Position numbers and translations under genes: made by a program. 64,000 nucleotides of DNA, from assembly GCA_030645615.1 (NCBI GenBank), contig JAUSNB010000005.1:120726-184725 (forward strand). Reading direction: 5' to 3'. Within the stretch, counting starts at the first letter, position 1. Every line of letters starts with the position of its first letter. Below are positions 30,547 through 39,523 of the stretch, one piece after another. The DNA is from Actinomycetota bacterium (GTDB taxonomy: Bacteria; Actinomycetota; Actinomycetes; S36-B12). The notes under the pieces are model-generated. The model worked only from the letters and a program-made list of their open reading frames with translations, did no database searches and was not told where the DNA came from.

Positions 30547-31167
30547 ATGAGCACCCTTTCCAACAGGACGACGACGCATGCGCGGCGGCTGGTCATCGCC
30601 GCGGCCAGCGTTGCCCTCGTGGCCGTGCCCGCAGGCGCGGCCGCCGCCCATGATCCCGGCAACCAGGGCGGCCAGCGTCCCAGCGCGGCCACGCAGCTCG
30701 CCTCCCTGACCGAGGCACAGCGGGCAGCCGTGAAGGCCGCCCGCGAGGCCTACGTCGCGGCCGCCAAGACCGCGAGGACTGACCTCAAGGCCGCACTCAC
30801 GGCCATCCGGGAGGGATCCGGCGGGGAGCTTGCCACGCTGAATGACGCCGCCAAGGCCGCGCAGCAGGCACTTCGTGAAGCGATCCAGCAGGGCGCGTCG
30901 ACGGAGGCGATCGCCGACCTCAAGGCCAAGGCACAGGCGGCCCGGGAGGCGTTGCGCACGGCGATGGCCGCCGCCCGGGAGGCGAACTCGGTCGCCGTCG
31001 ACGCTGCCAAGGCCAAGGCGCAGGCCGCGATCGATGCGGCGGCGGCCGCCTACTCCACGGCCATCACCGCGGCCTTCGCGCCCGACGAACCGCCCGCAGG
31101 GCTGCTCAACCCGCCTGGGCACCGGGTCGGCATCGGCGGCCGTGGGCAGGGCGGGAGCCATGCGTAG
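30547..31167 (+). CDS. secreted Ala/Lys-rich helical protein, paralogue A
   Basis: A 206-aa protein with signal peptide (VIAAASVALVAVPAGAAAA), then a long Ala-rich helix with a coiled-coil-like heptad pattern (VKAAREAYVAAAKTARTDLKAALTAIREG) and a C-terminal motif ITAAFAPDEPPAGLLNPPGH shared with the next gene. Lies 94 nt after the peptidase. No family recognised; perhaps a cell-surface or wall-associated filamentous protein. Confidence 0.8.
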   Translation: MSTLSNRTTTHARRLVIAAASVALVAVPAGAAAAHDPGNQGGQRPSAATQLASLTEAQRAAVKAAREAYVAAAKTARTDLKAALTAIREGSGGELATLNDAAKAAQQALREAIQQGASTEAIADLKAKAQAAREALRTAMAAAREANSVAVDAAKAKAQAAIDAAAAAYSTAITAAFAPDEPPAGLLNPPGHRVGIGGRGQGGSHA

Positions 31168-31281
31168 CCAGGGGCTCGGACTCTTTACCGTGCCTTAACC
31201 CCACTCGGGCGCGCCCTTGGTGCCGTCGGGCCGAGACTCGAAGTGAGTCATCCGCGTACGACGAATGAGAGGGACGCAAGA

Positions 31282-31965
31282 ATGACTACCACGCGCACGG
31301 CACGACGCATCATCACCCTGACGTCATCCATCGCACTGCTCGCAGCCGCTCCCGCGTTCACGGGGGTCGCCTTGGCCGGCAACAACGGCAGCGGCCACGG
31401 TTCGAGCCACTCGAGCGGATGGTCCCTCGGCGGGATGACCGACGCGCAGGCCACGGCGGTCAAGGCTGCCCGCGATGCCTACAAGGTGTCCGCCAACACG
31501 GCCCGCGACGCCTACAAGGCCGCGATCGAGCCGATCCGGACGGCGATCGCCACCCAGCTCGCACCGCTGCATGCGGCGAAGGACGCCGCCAAGGACGCGT
31601 ACAAGTCAGCGCTGAGGTCGGGCGCCGACGCGGCGACAGTCGCCAGCCTCAAGACCGCATACGAGGCGGCTGAGCAGGCGTACCGCACCGCAGCCACGGC
31701 TGCGCTGGCCTCCTACCAGGCCCAGCTTGATGCGGCCCGCGCCACCGCGCAGACCGCCATCGATGCGGCTGTCGCCACCTACAAGGCGGCCGTCACGGCT
31801 GCCTTCGCCCCGGCCGCTCCTCCGGCCGGACTGCTCAACGCGCCCGGGCACTTCCTCGGCCACATGAGCGCAGGGTTCGATGACTCCGGGCACCATGGCT
31901 CTGGCTACATGGACGACGACAACGACGACGACGACGATGGCGATCACGGGCACCACGCCCGCTAG
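31282..31965 (+). CDS. secreted Ala/Lys-rich helical protein, paralogue B
   Basis: A 227-aa protein from the ATG at 31282 (GGGACGCAAGA upstream). Signal peptide, Gly/Ser/His linker (GSGHGSSHSSG), an Ala-rich helix with DAYK repeats, the motif VTAAFAPAAPPAGLLNAPGH, then a His/Asp tail (DDDNDDDDDGDHGHHAR) that could bind divalent metal. Tandem duplicate of the preceding gene with a new tail. Confidence 0.8.
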   Translation: MTTTRTARRIITLTSSIALLAAAPAFTGVALAGNNGSGHGSSHSSGWSLGGMTDAQATAVKAARDAYKVSANTARDAYKAAIEPIRTAIATQLAPLHAAKDAAKDAYKSALRSGADAATVASLKTAYEAAEQAYRTAATAALASYQAQLDAARATAQTAIDAAVATYKAAVTAAFAPAAPPAGLLNAPGHFLGHMSAGFDDSGHHGSGYMDDDNDDDDDGDHGHHAR

Positions 31966-31984
31966 CACCTGATCGGCCTTACCT

Positions 31985-32027
31985 GAAGGGGCCTGTGGAC
32001 GGCCAGTCGCCGTCCACAGGCCCCTTC
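31985..32027 (+). terminator. terminator downstream of the paralogue pair
   Basis: GAAGGGGCCTGTGGACGG (31985-32002) pairs perfectly with CCGTCCACAGGCCCCTTC (32010-32027), loop of 7 nt. Ends the secreted-protein transcript just before the next plus-strand gene. Confidence 0.85.
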
Positions 32028-32042
32028 GTCAACCGTCCGTCC

Positions 32043-33002
32043 ATGAGCGATGACAAGGCCCTGCTCGATGCCGACCCGGACGTGCTGCCCGAGCTCATCG
32101 GCTTTGCCCGGCCGCGTTGGCGTGACGACGTCCCCATCCTGTGGCGGGACCCGACCACCATCCAGCTCGGTGACGATGTGATCGTCCCGCGGGTCGGCCA
32201 CGACCATGTGGGGTGGCTGGCCAGGCTTGATGGCCTGAGCACGGCCCGCGCTGCGTCGGCTGACCTGCCGATCCCTGCGGCCGAGGCCCGGCGGCTGCTC
32301 CGCGGACTGCTCGCGGCCGGCGCACTCGATGATGCCGCCCGCATTCCCGACGCAGTGCGCTGGGCCAGGGCCGAGGACCGCGACCTCGTCGCCGGACGTT
32401 TCGGCGCCGTGCTGCGCAGCACGAGGGACCTCGACGCCGCCTACGCCGTGATGTCGGCGCGCGAGGCGGCACGCGTCGTCGTGCTCGGGCGTGAGCCGGT
32501 GCTGGCCGAGGCCCGGGAAGCCATGTCAGCGGCCGGCCTGGGCGCCGCGGCCTCGGTGCGCGAGGCGAACGTGGCCGTCGTGGCCGAGCGGGGCCACCCC
32601 GACGTCGCCGCGCTGGCCGACCACGACCTGCCGGACCTGCCGCACCTGCGCATCGGGGTACTGGGCGACCGGGCCGTCGTCGGCCCCATCGTCGTCCCGG
32701 GCCGGACGAGCTGCCAGCGGTGCGCGCACCTGCACCGCAGGGACGCTGACCCGGCCTGGCCCCTGCTGGCCGTGCAGTGGGCGCAGGCCACGTCGGCGCT
32801 CGCCAGCCCTCCGCTCGATCCGCTGCTCGTGCGCGCCGCCTGCCTCCAGGCCGCCCTCCTGCTGCGGGAGTGGTGCGAGGCGCCCGACGCCGTCACGCAG
32901 TGGGGCAACGTCGCCATCGAGGTCGCGCTGCCGCGGCTGCAGGCCACGAGGGTGGGCCGGCCGTCGCACCCGCTCTGCGGCTGCCTGTGGGCGGCGGCCT
33001 GA
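32043..33002 (+). CDS. cyclodehydratase-like / ThiF-related protein
   Basis: A 319-aa protein starting MSDDKALLDADPDVLPELIG. The N-terminal part resembles the leader-binding winged-helix of TOMM cyclodehydratases; the C-terminal part has VVPGRTSCQRCAHLHRRDADPAWP and ends HPLCGC, giving the CxxC...CxC zinc ligands of that family. The E1 ATP site is not evident. It occupies the position of Rv3196. There is no precursor peptide or YcaO gene nearby, so peptide heterocyclisation is doubtful. Confidence 0.7.
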   Translation: MSDDKALLDADPDVLPELIGFARPRWRDDVPILWRDPTTIQLGDDVIVPRVGHDHVGWLARLDGLSTARAASADLPIPAAEARRLLRGLLAAGALDDAARIPDAVRWARAEDRDLVAGRFGAVLRSTRDLDAAYAVMSAREAARVVVLGREPVLAEAREAMSAAGLGAAASVREANVAVVAERGHPDVAALADHDLPDLPHLRIGVLGDRAVVGPIVVPGRTSCQRCAHLHRRDADPAWPLLAVQWAQATSALASPPLDPLLVRAACLQAALLLREWCEAPDAVTQWGNVAIEVALPRLQATRVGRPSHPLCGCLWAAA

Positions 33003-33057
33003 CCGTGCCCGCGATGCCCGTCTGGCCCGAGTCATCCGTGCAGGCGACAATGGGCAC

Positions 33058-34374
33058 GTGGCCGACATCCCCAGGAACGCGCTGAGCCGCAGCCTGCGCA
33101 TGGCTTCGCTGCCCGCCTCCTACGCCGGCCGCACAGCACTGGGCCTGGGCAAGCGCGTCGGGGGGAAGCCGGCCGAGCTTGTCACCGCCGAGCTCCAGGC
33201 GCGTACGGCGGAGCAGATGTTCCGGGTGCTCGGAGACCTCAAGGGCGGGGCCATGAAGGTGGGCCAGGCGATGAGCATCTTCGAGGCCGCCATGCCCGAG
33301 GAGGTGGCCGGTCCCTACCGTGCGGCGCTGATCCGACTGCAGGAGGCGGCTCCGCCGCTGCCGGCCGACCGGATCCACGCGATCCTCGCCGAGGAGCTCG
33401 GCACGGACTGGCGCGCCAGGTTCGCGGAGTTCGACGACGTACCTGCGGCAGCGGCGTCCATCGGCCAGGTGCACAAGGCGACCTGGCACGACGGCCGCGT
33501 CGTCGCGGTCAAGGTTCAGTACCCCGGCGCCGACAAGGCCTTCATCTCCGACCTCAACCAGATGACCCGCATGGGCAAGATGTTCGCATCGTGGATCCCG
33601 GGCATGGACATCAAGCCGCTGCTCGAGGAGCTCAAGGCCCGCGCGCTCGAGGAGCTGGACTACCTGCGCGAGTCGCGCAACCAGCGGCAGTTCGCGGCCG
33701 CGTACGAGGGCGATCCGGAGTTCGTTGTCCCGCACGTCCTGGCCGCCGCCCCGCACGTCATCGTCTCGGAGTGGATCGACGGCCGGCCGCTGTCCGCGAT
33801 CATCGCCGACGGCACGCCGGAGGAGCGCGACCGAGCCGCCACGCTGTACGAGCGGTTCCTGCTCTCCGGGCCGGCGCGTGCCGGCCTGCTGCACGCCGAC
33901 CCGCATCCCGGCAACTTCCGGATCACGCCCGATGGCCGCTTCGGCGTGCTGGACTTCGGCGCCGTCGCCGAGTTGCCCGACGGCCTTCCCGATGCGATGG
34001 GCACGCTCCTGCGAATCGCGCTGTCCGGCGAGGCCGACACCGTCATCGCCGGCCTGCGCGCGGAGGGCTTCATCAAGGCCAAGGTCGACGTGGACCCGGA
34101 GCAGGTGCTGGCGTACCTCGACCCGTTCGTCGAGCCCGCGCGGCACGAGACCTTCCACTTCAGCCGGGCCTGGATGCGCGGGCAGTTCGGGCGCATGAAC
34201 GACATGCGCAACCCCGACTTCACCATCGGCCTGAAGCTCAACCTGCCGCCAAGCTATGCCCTCATCCATCGGGTATGGCTGGGCTGCGTCGGCGTGATGT
34301 GCCAACTGGATGCGACCGTGCCGATGCGTGCTGAGCTCGAGCAGTGGGTTCCGACGTTCGCCGCGGCGCCGTAG
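33058..34374 (+). CDS. AarF/ABC1/UbiB-family kinase-like protein
   Basis: A 438-aa protein from a GTG at 33058. UbiB-family features in order: KGGAMKVGQAMS, AAAASIGQVHKATW (Ala-rich loop), VAVKVQYPG, ALEELDYLRESRNQ, HADPHPGNFRI (catalytic loop) and GVLDFGAV. The equivalent of Rv3197. These proteins act in lipid or quinone homeostasis. Follows the cyclodehydratase-like gene by 55 nt. Confidence 0.93.
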   Translation: MADIPRNALSRSLRMASLPASYAGRTALGLGKRVGGKPAELVTAELQARTAEQMFRVLGDLKGGAMKVGQAMSIFEAAMPEEVAGPYRAALIRLQEAAPPLPADRIHAILAEELGTDWRARFAEFDDVPAAAASIGQVHKATWHDGRVVAVKVQYPGADKAFISDLNQMTRMGKMFASWIPGMDIKPLLEELKARALEELDYLRESRNQRQFAAAYEGDPEFVVPHVLAAAPHVIVSEWIDGRPLSAIIADGTPEERDRAATLYERFLLSGPARAGLLHADPHPGNFRITPDGRFGVLDFGAVAELPDGLPDAMGTLLRIALSGEADTVIAGLRAEGFIKAKVDVDPEQVLAYLDPFVEPARHETFHFSRAWMRGQFGRMNDMRNPDFTIGLKLNLPPSYALIHRVWLGCVGVMCQLDATVPMRAELEQWVPTFAAAP

Positions 34375-34379
34375 CGGCC

Positions 34380-35405
34380 ATGCGCCTCCCACGCACGGCG
34401 ATGATCGGCCTCGCCCTGGCTGTCGCCGCGATCGCGGTGCCGCCCCCGGCGCAGGCCGACGCCGAGCCGATCCCTCGCATCCGCGCCTGCGGCGAGATGC
34501 TGTGCGCTGGGCCAGCGCCGTGGGCCATGCGCGCCGCGTCGATCTACCACTCACTCGCCTCCCCGGGGCCCGCCATCGACATGGCGATCGCCGCGGGGGC
34601 CAACACGATCCGCATCACGGACTTCCTCACCGACGGCCTGCCAGCAGACGTCGCGATCCACGACGAGGGAACGTGGGCCTTGGTGGATTCCGCGATTGCC
34701 GAGACCGCGCAGCATGGACTGCACGTGAACCTCGACCTGTCGTCCTACCGCAACCTGCTGGCGGCGCAGGGCATGAACCCCTACACGCACGACTGGACGC
34801 AGTTCCTGACGATCGTCGCGACCCGTATCAACTCCGTCACCGGTAGGGCCTACCGCGACGATCCGGCCATCGCGCTCGTGAGCATCGCCGGCGAGCCTGC
34901 TGCGCCCAACGGCGAACCCGGTCCCGGCGTTCCGACCCGTCGGCAGCTCACCGCCTTCTACGCGCGCGCCCTGGCCACGTGGCAAGCACTCGCGCCCGAC
35001 ACGCTGGCGACAGCGGGCGGCCTGTCGCACCTCGACTGGGACTCCGGGATCGACTGGGCCCGGATCTACGCGCTGCCCGGCAATGACGTGTGCGCGGTGC
35101 ACGTGTACGGCCACCGCAGCCTGCGCAAGGCGATCACGCCCATGGCCGACTACTGCAGCCGCCTCGGCAAGCCGTGGATCATGCAGGAGACCGGGGTGCC
35201 GCAGCGCATCGGCGATGCTGCCCGTGCTGCATGGCTGACCACGGTGCTCCGTCGGTCCTGGCGGAACGGAGCAGCGGGGGTCGGAGTCTGGAACATCGGC
35301 GACGAGACCGTCGCGGAATCCGCTGGCACATACGACATCAGCCCCGGCACCCCGCTGGCCTGGACTGCCCTTCAACGGGGGTTCGCGCGCGGGCCGCAAC
35401 GCTGA
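34380..35405 (+). CDS. secreted glycoside hydrolase, clan GH-A (GH5-like)
   Basis: A 341-aa protein with signal peptide (MRLPRTAMIGLALAVAAIAVPPPAQA). TIM-barrel signs: ANTIRITDFLTDGLP, LHVNLDLSSYR, ALVSIAGEPAAPNGEPG around the acid/base Glu, VCAVHVYGHR and KPWIMQETGVPQ with the likely nucleophile Glu, WRNGAAGVGVWNIGDE at the end. The usual NEP is GEP here, so activity is open. It stands where whiB7 might be expected from mycobacterial gene order. Confidence 0.8.
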   Translation: MRLPRTAMIGLALAVAAIAVPPPAQADAEPIPRIRACGEMLCAGPAPWAMRAASIYHSLASPGPAIDMAIAAGANTIRITDFLTDGLPADVAIHDEGTWALVDSAIAETAQHGLHVNLDLSSYRNLLAAQGMNPYTHDWTQFLTIVATRINSVTGRAYRDDPAIALVSIAGEPAAPNGEPGPGVPTRRQLTAFYARALATWQALAPDTLATAGGLSHLDWDSGIDWARIYALPGNDVCAVHVYGHRSLRKAITPMADYCSRLGKPWIMQETGVPQRIGDAARAAWLTTVLRRSWRNGAAGVGVWNIGDETVAESAGTYDISPGTPLAWTALQRGFARGPQR

Positions 35406-35408
35406 TCG

Positions 35409-37490
35409 CTAGGCGTGGTCCGTGACCATGGCCAGGACGGCCGCGCCATACGCGTCGAGCTTCTTCGCGCCGATGCCGGGGATCTCCAGCAGCGCCGCGG
35501 CGTCGCGTGGCACCTGTTCGGCGATCGCGACCAGCGTCACGTCGGTGAAGACGACGTAGGCGGGCATGCCGCGCTCGCGTGACTCGGCCAGCCGCCATGC
35601 CCGCAGTGCCTCGAGGAGCGGCTCGTTGAGGTCGGCCGGGCAGTCGGCGCACCGGCCCAGCGTCCGCTCCGGCGCCGTGACCAGTGACTTGCGGCAGATA
35701 CGGCACTTCGCCGGTCCGGTGCGCCGGCGCTCGCCCCGGGCACGGCCGGAGCCGCGCCGCACGGTGCCACCAGGGCCAGCGCCGTCGGCCGCCAGGCCGG
35801 TCGCGGCCAGGAAGGGGCTCGGCCGGCGCACGGCCCGACCGCCCGGCTGGCGGGCGTGCGCCCAGGACAGGTGCAGCCGGTCGGCTGCCCGGGTGATGGC
35901 CACGTAGGCCAATCGCCGTTCCTCCTCGACCTGGGCCGGGGTCTCCGCATGCTGCAACGGCAACAGCCCGTCGCTGCACCCGACGACGAAGACGACCGGC
36001 CATTCCAGGCCCTTGGCCGAATGGATCGAGGCAAGGGTCACGCCGTCGCCGACCGGGGCGTGCTGCGCCTCCGCGCGCGCGTCCAGCTCCACGATGAACG
36101 CCGGCAGGGACTCCGCGAGTGCGACGGCCAGCTCGTCGGCCAGCGAGGCGAGGGCCGAGAGGGACTCCCAGCGCTCGCGGACGGCCCCCGCGGTGCGGGG
36201 CGGTTCCGGGGTCCAGCCGACCACGCCCAGGACCGCACGCACCGAATCCCCGAGCGGCCCGGCCGCCTCGCCCGCCCGGGCCGCGCCCCGCAGCCGGGTG
36301 ACGGCCTCGCGCACCTCGGGCCGGTCGAAGAACCGCTCAGTGCCGCGCAGGACGACCGGGACGCCCGCCTCCGCGAAGGCCTCCTCGAGCACCGCCGACT
36401 GCGCGTTGATCCGGAACAGCACCGCGATGTCGCGGCCCGGGATGCCGGAGGCGATGTAGGCCTTGGCCCGCTCGGCCACGCTGGCCGCCTCCGCGACGTC
36501 GTCGGGAGAAGACTCGATGGTGGGGGCCTGCCCGGCGGGGCGCTGCGAGCGCAGCACCAGGCTGGTGGCCGGACTCGGACGCGCAGCAGCCGCGATGACG
36601 GCGTTGGCCAGCCCGACGATCTGCGGCGTGCAGCGGTAGCAGCGCTCCAGTCGCACCTCCGTGGCGTCCGGGTAGCGCTGGGAGAAGTCGGCGAGGTACT
36701 GCGAGGTGGCCCCGGTGAACGTGTAGATCGTCTGGTTCGCGTCGCCGACCACGCACAGGTCGTCGCGCTCCCCCAGCCACAGGCCGAGCAGGCGGTGCTG
36801 CAGCGCATTGACGTCCTGGAACTCGTCGACAGTGAACCAGCGGTAGGCCGTCCTGACCTCGTCAGCGATGTCGGGACGGGTCTCCAGCGCTCCGGCCGTC
36901 ACGAGCAGGACGTCCTCGAAGTCGAGCAGCCCGCGGTCGGACTTGGCGTCCTCGTACGCGGACTGGACCCGGGCCAGCAGCGCGCCATCGACAGCCAGGG
37001 ATCGGTGGGCCGCCATTGCTGCGGCACCGATCGCGTCGCCGGAGAGGAAGGAGACCTTCGCCCACTCGAGGTCCGCGCTCAGGTCGCGGATCGTCGCGGT
37101 ATCGGTGGGCGCGCCCGCCTTGCGCGCTGCCTCGGCGACCAGGCGCGCCTTGCTCGGCAGCAGTTCGGGGAACGCACCGCCGCTGAGGCGCGGCCAGAAG
37201 AACCGCAATTGGCGCAGGGCTGCCGCGTGGAAGGTGCGCACCTGCACGCCGTCGACGCCCAGCGTGCGCAGGCGCGAGCGCATCTCGCCGGCGGCCCGCG
37301 TGGTGAACGTCACCGCCAGGGTGCGGCGCGGGTCGTGCTGGCCGGTGGCGACGGCGTAGGCAATGCGGTGGGTGATGGCCCGGGTCTTGCCCGACCCCGC
37401 GCCGGCGAGGACGACGACGGGCCCGTGCAGCGCCTCCGCGACGGCACGCTGCTCGTCGTCGAGGCCGGCCAGCACGTTCTGCGACTCCAC
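35409..37490 (-). CDS. uvrD2: UvrD2-type ATP-dependent DNA helicase with HRDC domain
   Basis: A 693-aa SF1A helicase. Walker A GAGSGKTRAITHR, DEFQDVN (Walker B), GDANQTIYTFTGA (motif III), GLEWPVVFVVG and EERRLAYVAITRA (V, VI). A tetracysteine motif (CRICRKS...CADC) and a C-terminal HRDC domain (LRAWRLAESRERGMPAYVVF) mark UvrD2, as in Rv3198c. The start is taken as the GTG at 37488-37490; the ATG at 37538 would run into the divergent mycoredoxin gene. Tail-to-tail with the glycosidase gene, 3 nt apart. Confidence 0.93.
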   Translation of the reverse strand: MESQNVLAGLDDEQRAVAEALHGPVVVLAGAGSGKTRAITHRIAYAVATGQHDPRRTLAVTFTTRAAGEMRSRLRTLGVDGVQVRTFHAAALRQLRFFWPRLSGGAFPELLPSKARLVAEAARKAGAPTDTATIRDLSADLEWAKVSFLSGDAIGAAAMAAHRSLAVDGALLARVQSAYEDAKSDRGLLDFEDVLLVTAGALETRPDIADEVRTAYRWFTVDEFQDVNALQHRLLGLWLGERDDLCVVGDANQTIYTFTGATSQYLADFSQRYPDATEVRLERCYRCTPQIVGLANAVIAAAARPSPATSLVLRSQRPAGQAPTIESSPDDVAEAASVAERAKAYIASGIPGRDIAVLFRINAQSAVLEEAFAEAGVPVVLRGTERFFDRPEVREAVTRLRGAARAGEAAGPLGDSVRAVLGVVGWTPEPPRTAGAVRERWESLSALASLADELAVALAESLPAFIVELDARAEAQHAPVGDGVTLASIHSAKGLEWPVVFVVGCSDGLLPLQHAETPAQVEEERRLAYVAITRAADRLHLSWAHARQPGGRAVRRPSPFLAATGLAADGAGPGGTVRRGSGRARGERRRTGPAKCRICRKSLVTAPERTLGRCADCPADLNEPLLEALRAWRLAESRERGMPAYVVFTDVTLVAIAEQVPRDAAALLEIPGIGAKKLDAYGAAVLAMVTDHA

Positions 37491-37513
37491 GCAGGGGACG
37501 GTAACGTGCAAGG

Positions 37514-37780
37514 GTGACTCAATCCGACGCGGGAGCAACCGCAGCCGACGTGACCATGTACAGCACGGTCTGGTGCGGCTACTGCCAACGGCTCAAGGCG
37601 CAGATGGCCCGCGAGGGAATCACGTTCATCGAGGTCGACATCGAGGACGATCCCGAGGCTGCTGCCTTCGTGGAGTCGGTCAACGGCGGCAACCAGACGG
37701 TCCCGACGGTGCTGTTCCCCGACGGGACCGCCGTCTCCAACCCGCCGATCGGCAAGGTCAGGGAGCTGCTCGGCCGCTAG
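37514..37780 (+). CDS. mycoredoxin-like glutaredoxin
   Basis: An 88-aa protein with active site WCGYC, TVPTVLF (cis-Pro loop) and VSNPPIGKVRELLG. It corresponds to Rv3198A, mycoredoxin-1, which reduces mycothiolated proteins. GTG start at 37514, 23 nt from the divergent uvrD2 start. Its stop shares the CTAG at 37777-37780 with the stop of the convergent gene. Confidence 0.93.
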   Translation: MTQSDAGATAADVTMYSTVWCGYCQRLKAQMAREGITFIEVDIEDDPEAAAFVESVNGGNQTVPTVLFPDGTAVSNPPIGKVRELLGR

Positions 37781-38313
37781 CCCTGCCCGACCAGCTGGAC
37801 TGCGTCGATCTCGGTCCAGCCCAGGCGCAGCTTCTGCTGGTTCACGGTGATCCGCACCCGGTTGATGGGCGTGCTCACTCCGGTCACCGGGATGTTCATG
37901 ACGTAGGGGCACGTCGTGATCTTTCTTGGCGCCTTCTTGTAGATGACCGTGGATGTGCCCACGGCGTCGATGACCTGGACCATGGTGACCTGGCCCGGGT
38001 TGTACGACACGTGGATGCTCACCATGGAGGGCACGACTGCCTTGCTGAAGCCCACCGTGAGCTTGTCGTAGCCGGTCGACGAGGAGGACGCCCAGGCGTC
38101 TCCGTTGTCGGCGCACACGGACACGTTCGGGGCACCCGTCGCCTGCCGGGCCGCCCAGTCCACGGAGCCGTACTGGCTGGTGGCCTTCGCCGTCGATGCC
38201 CACTGGGTGACGGTGGCGCGGACCTGGCCCGCCGTGGCGCTGACCGCCAGCGGGCCGGCGGCGAGGGCGACCATCGCCGCTCCCGCGAGTAGCACTGTGC
38301 TCGTCTTCTTCAT
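37777..38313 (-). CDS. secreted protein of unknown function
   Basis: A 178-aa protein with signal peptide (MKKTSTVLLAGAAMVALAAGPLAVSATA). The mature domain is beta-rich (VDWAARQATGAPNVSVCADNGDAWASSS; VRITVNQQKLRLGWTEIDAVQLVG) and resembles the discoidin/GEVED-type carbohydrate-binding fold that opens with A..ATGxPn. It may bind a surface glycan. The intergenic gap to nudC (38314-38476) shows nothing. Confidence 0.75.
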   Translation of the reverse strand: MKKTSTVLLAGAAMVALAAGPLAVSATAGQVRATVTQWASTAKATSQYGSVDWAARQATGAPNVSVCADNGDAWASSSSTGYDKLTVGFSKAVVPSMVSIHVSYNPGQVTMVQVIDAVGTSTVIYKKAPRKITTCPYVMNIPVTGVSTPINRVRITVNQQKLRLGWTEIDAVQLVGQG

Positions 38314-38476
38314 GCCGAACCCCCATCCGGGACCGCGAGTGCGGTCGTGGTTCGAGGTTAGGGGCGATACCGGCGTGCGCACCGGGCCGAAGGTCCCGCC
38401 CGGCGGCTTATCTCGGATCATTCGCTGCCGCCCCGCGCCCTCGCCGAGTGGGCACGTGCGGAGGCTGGCGGAGGGG

Positions 38477-39427
38477 TTAGCGCGGGACTGGCGGGGGGCG
38501 GGACCAGTCGCCCGGCAGCTCGGCCCCGTACCAGCGCTCGACGAGCCGCCGCGCGATGGACACCGCGGGGGGCAGCCGCACCTCACCCCGGGAGCACGCG
38601 TCGGCAAGTTCCTCGCGGCTGAACCACCGCACCTCGGCGATCTCCTCGCCGTCCGCCTCGTGCACGGGTGAGTCCGTCCACGCGTGGTACCCGAGCATGA
38701 GCGAGCAGGGGAAGGGCCACGGCTGGCTGCCGAGGTAGCGGATGTCGTCGGGCCGCTCGCCGATGACGACGCCGGACTCCTCGCGCACCTCGCGCCGCAG
38801 CGCGGCCTCCGCTGATTCGCCGGACTCCACGAACCCGGCGAGGGTGGAGAACCAGCCCTCGGCCCAGCGGCCCTGCCGCCCGAGCAGGGCACGGTCGTCG
38901 CGATCGCGGACCAGGACGATGATGGCCGGGTCAGTGCGCGGGAAGTGGTCGCTGCCGTCCTCGGGGCACCGCCGCGACCAGCCGCCGGCATTGAACTCGG
39001 TCGGCGTGCCGCAGCGTGGGCATCGGGCATGGGTCCGCAGCCAGTTGTCCAGCGCCACGGCCGTCACCATGAGCCCCGCGTCACGTGCCCCGAGGGCCGC
39101 GCCCACCATCCGCAGGTCCGCCCACGACTCGCCGTCGGCCGGGTCGGACTGCTCGCCTGCGTGCTCGGCGAAGTACGCCACGTCGTCCTCGTCCACGCCG
39201 AGGAAGGCCAGGTCCGGGCCGGCCGCCTCCGGGCCGACGAAGGCGAGGGCCGCTGCGTCCCGGTCACGGGTGACGAGCGCGGAGCCGTCCACGACGCGCA
39301 GCACACGGCTGCCCGGGTCTGCCCTGCGTTCGGCCTGCCAGGCGAGGTCCGTGCGGCGGTGGGCCGCGCGATCGACCACCCCGCGCGCGAGGAGCAGGTT
39401 CGACAGCAACGCGTGATCAGGGTCCAC
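38477..39427 (-). CDS. nudC: NAD(+) diphosphatase / RNA decapping hydrolase
   Basis: A 316-aa protein from a GTG at 39425-39427. Zinc ribbon CPRCGTPTEFNAGGWSRRC, HFPRTDPAIIVLV, and the Nudix box GFVESGESAEAALRREVREESG, then GSQPWPFPCSLMLGY, the NudC SQPWPFPxS signature. Equivalent of Rv3199c. It cleaves NADH and NAD-capped RNA to NMN(H) and AMP or 5'-monophosphate RNA. Confidence 0.95.
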   Translation of the reverse strand: MDPDHALLSNLLLARGVVDRAAHRRTDLAWQAERRADPGSRVLRVVDGSALVTRDRDAAALAFVGPEAAGPDLAFLGVDEDDVAYFAEHAGEQSDPADGESWADLRMVGAALGARDAGLMVTAVALDNWLRTHARCPRCGTPTEFNAGGWSRRCPEDGSDHFPRTDPAIIVLVRDRDDRALLGRQGRWAEGWFSTLAGFVESGESAEAALRREVREESGVVIGERPDDIRYLGSQPWPFPCSLMLGYHAWTDSPVHEADGEEIAEVRWFSREELADACSRGEVRLPPAVSIARRLVERWYGAELPGDWSRPPPVPR

Positions 39428-39523
39428 GAGCCGCGAGCGTATCGGCCGGGTCCCGTGGCGATCCGTGCCGCCGTGCGGGGCGCGTGACACGATGGCGGCA
39501 CCTTCGCAACCATCGGGGCATCC

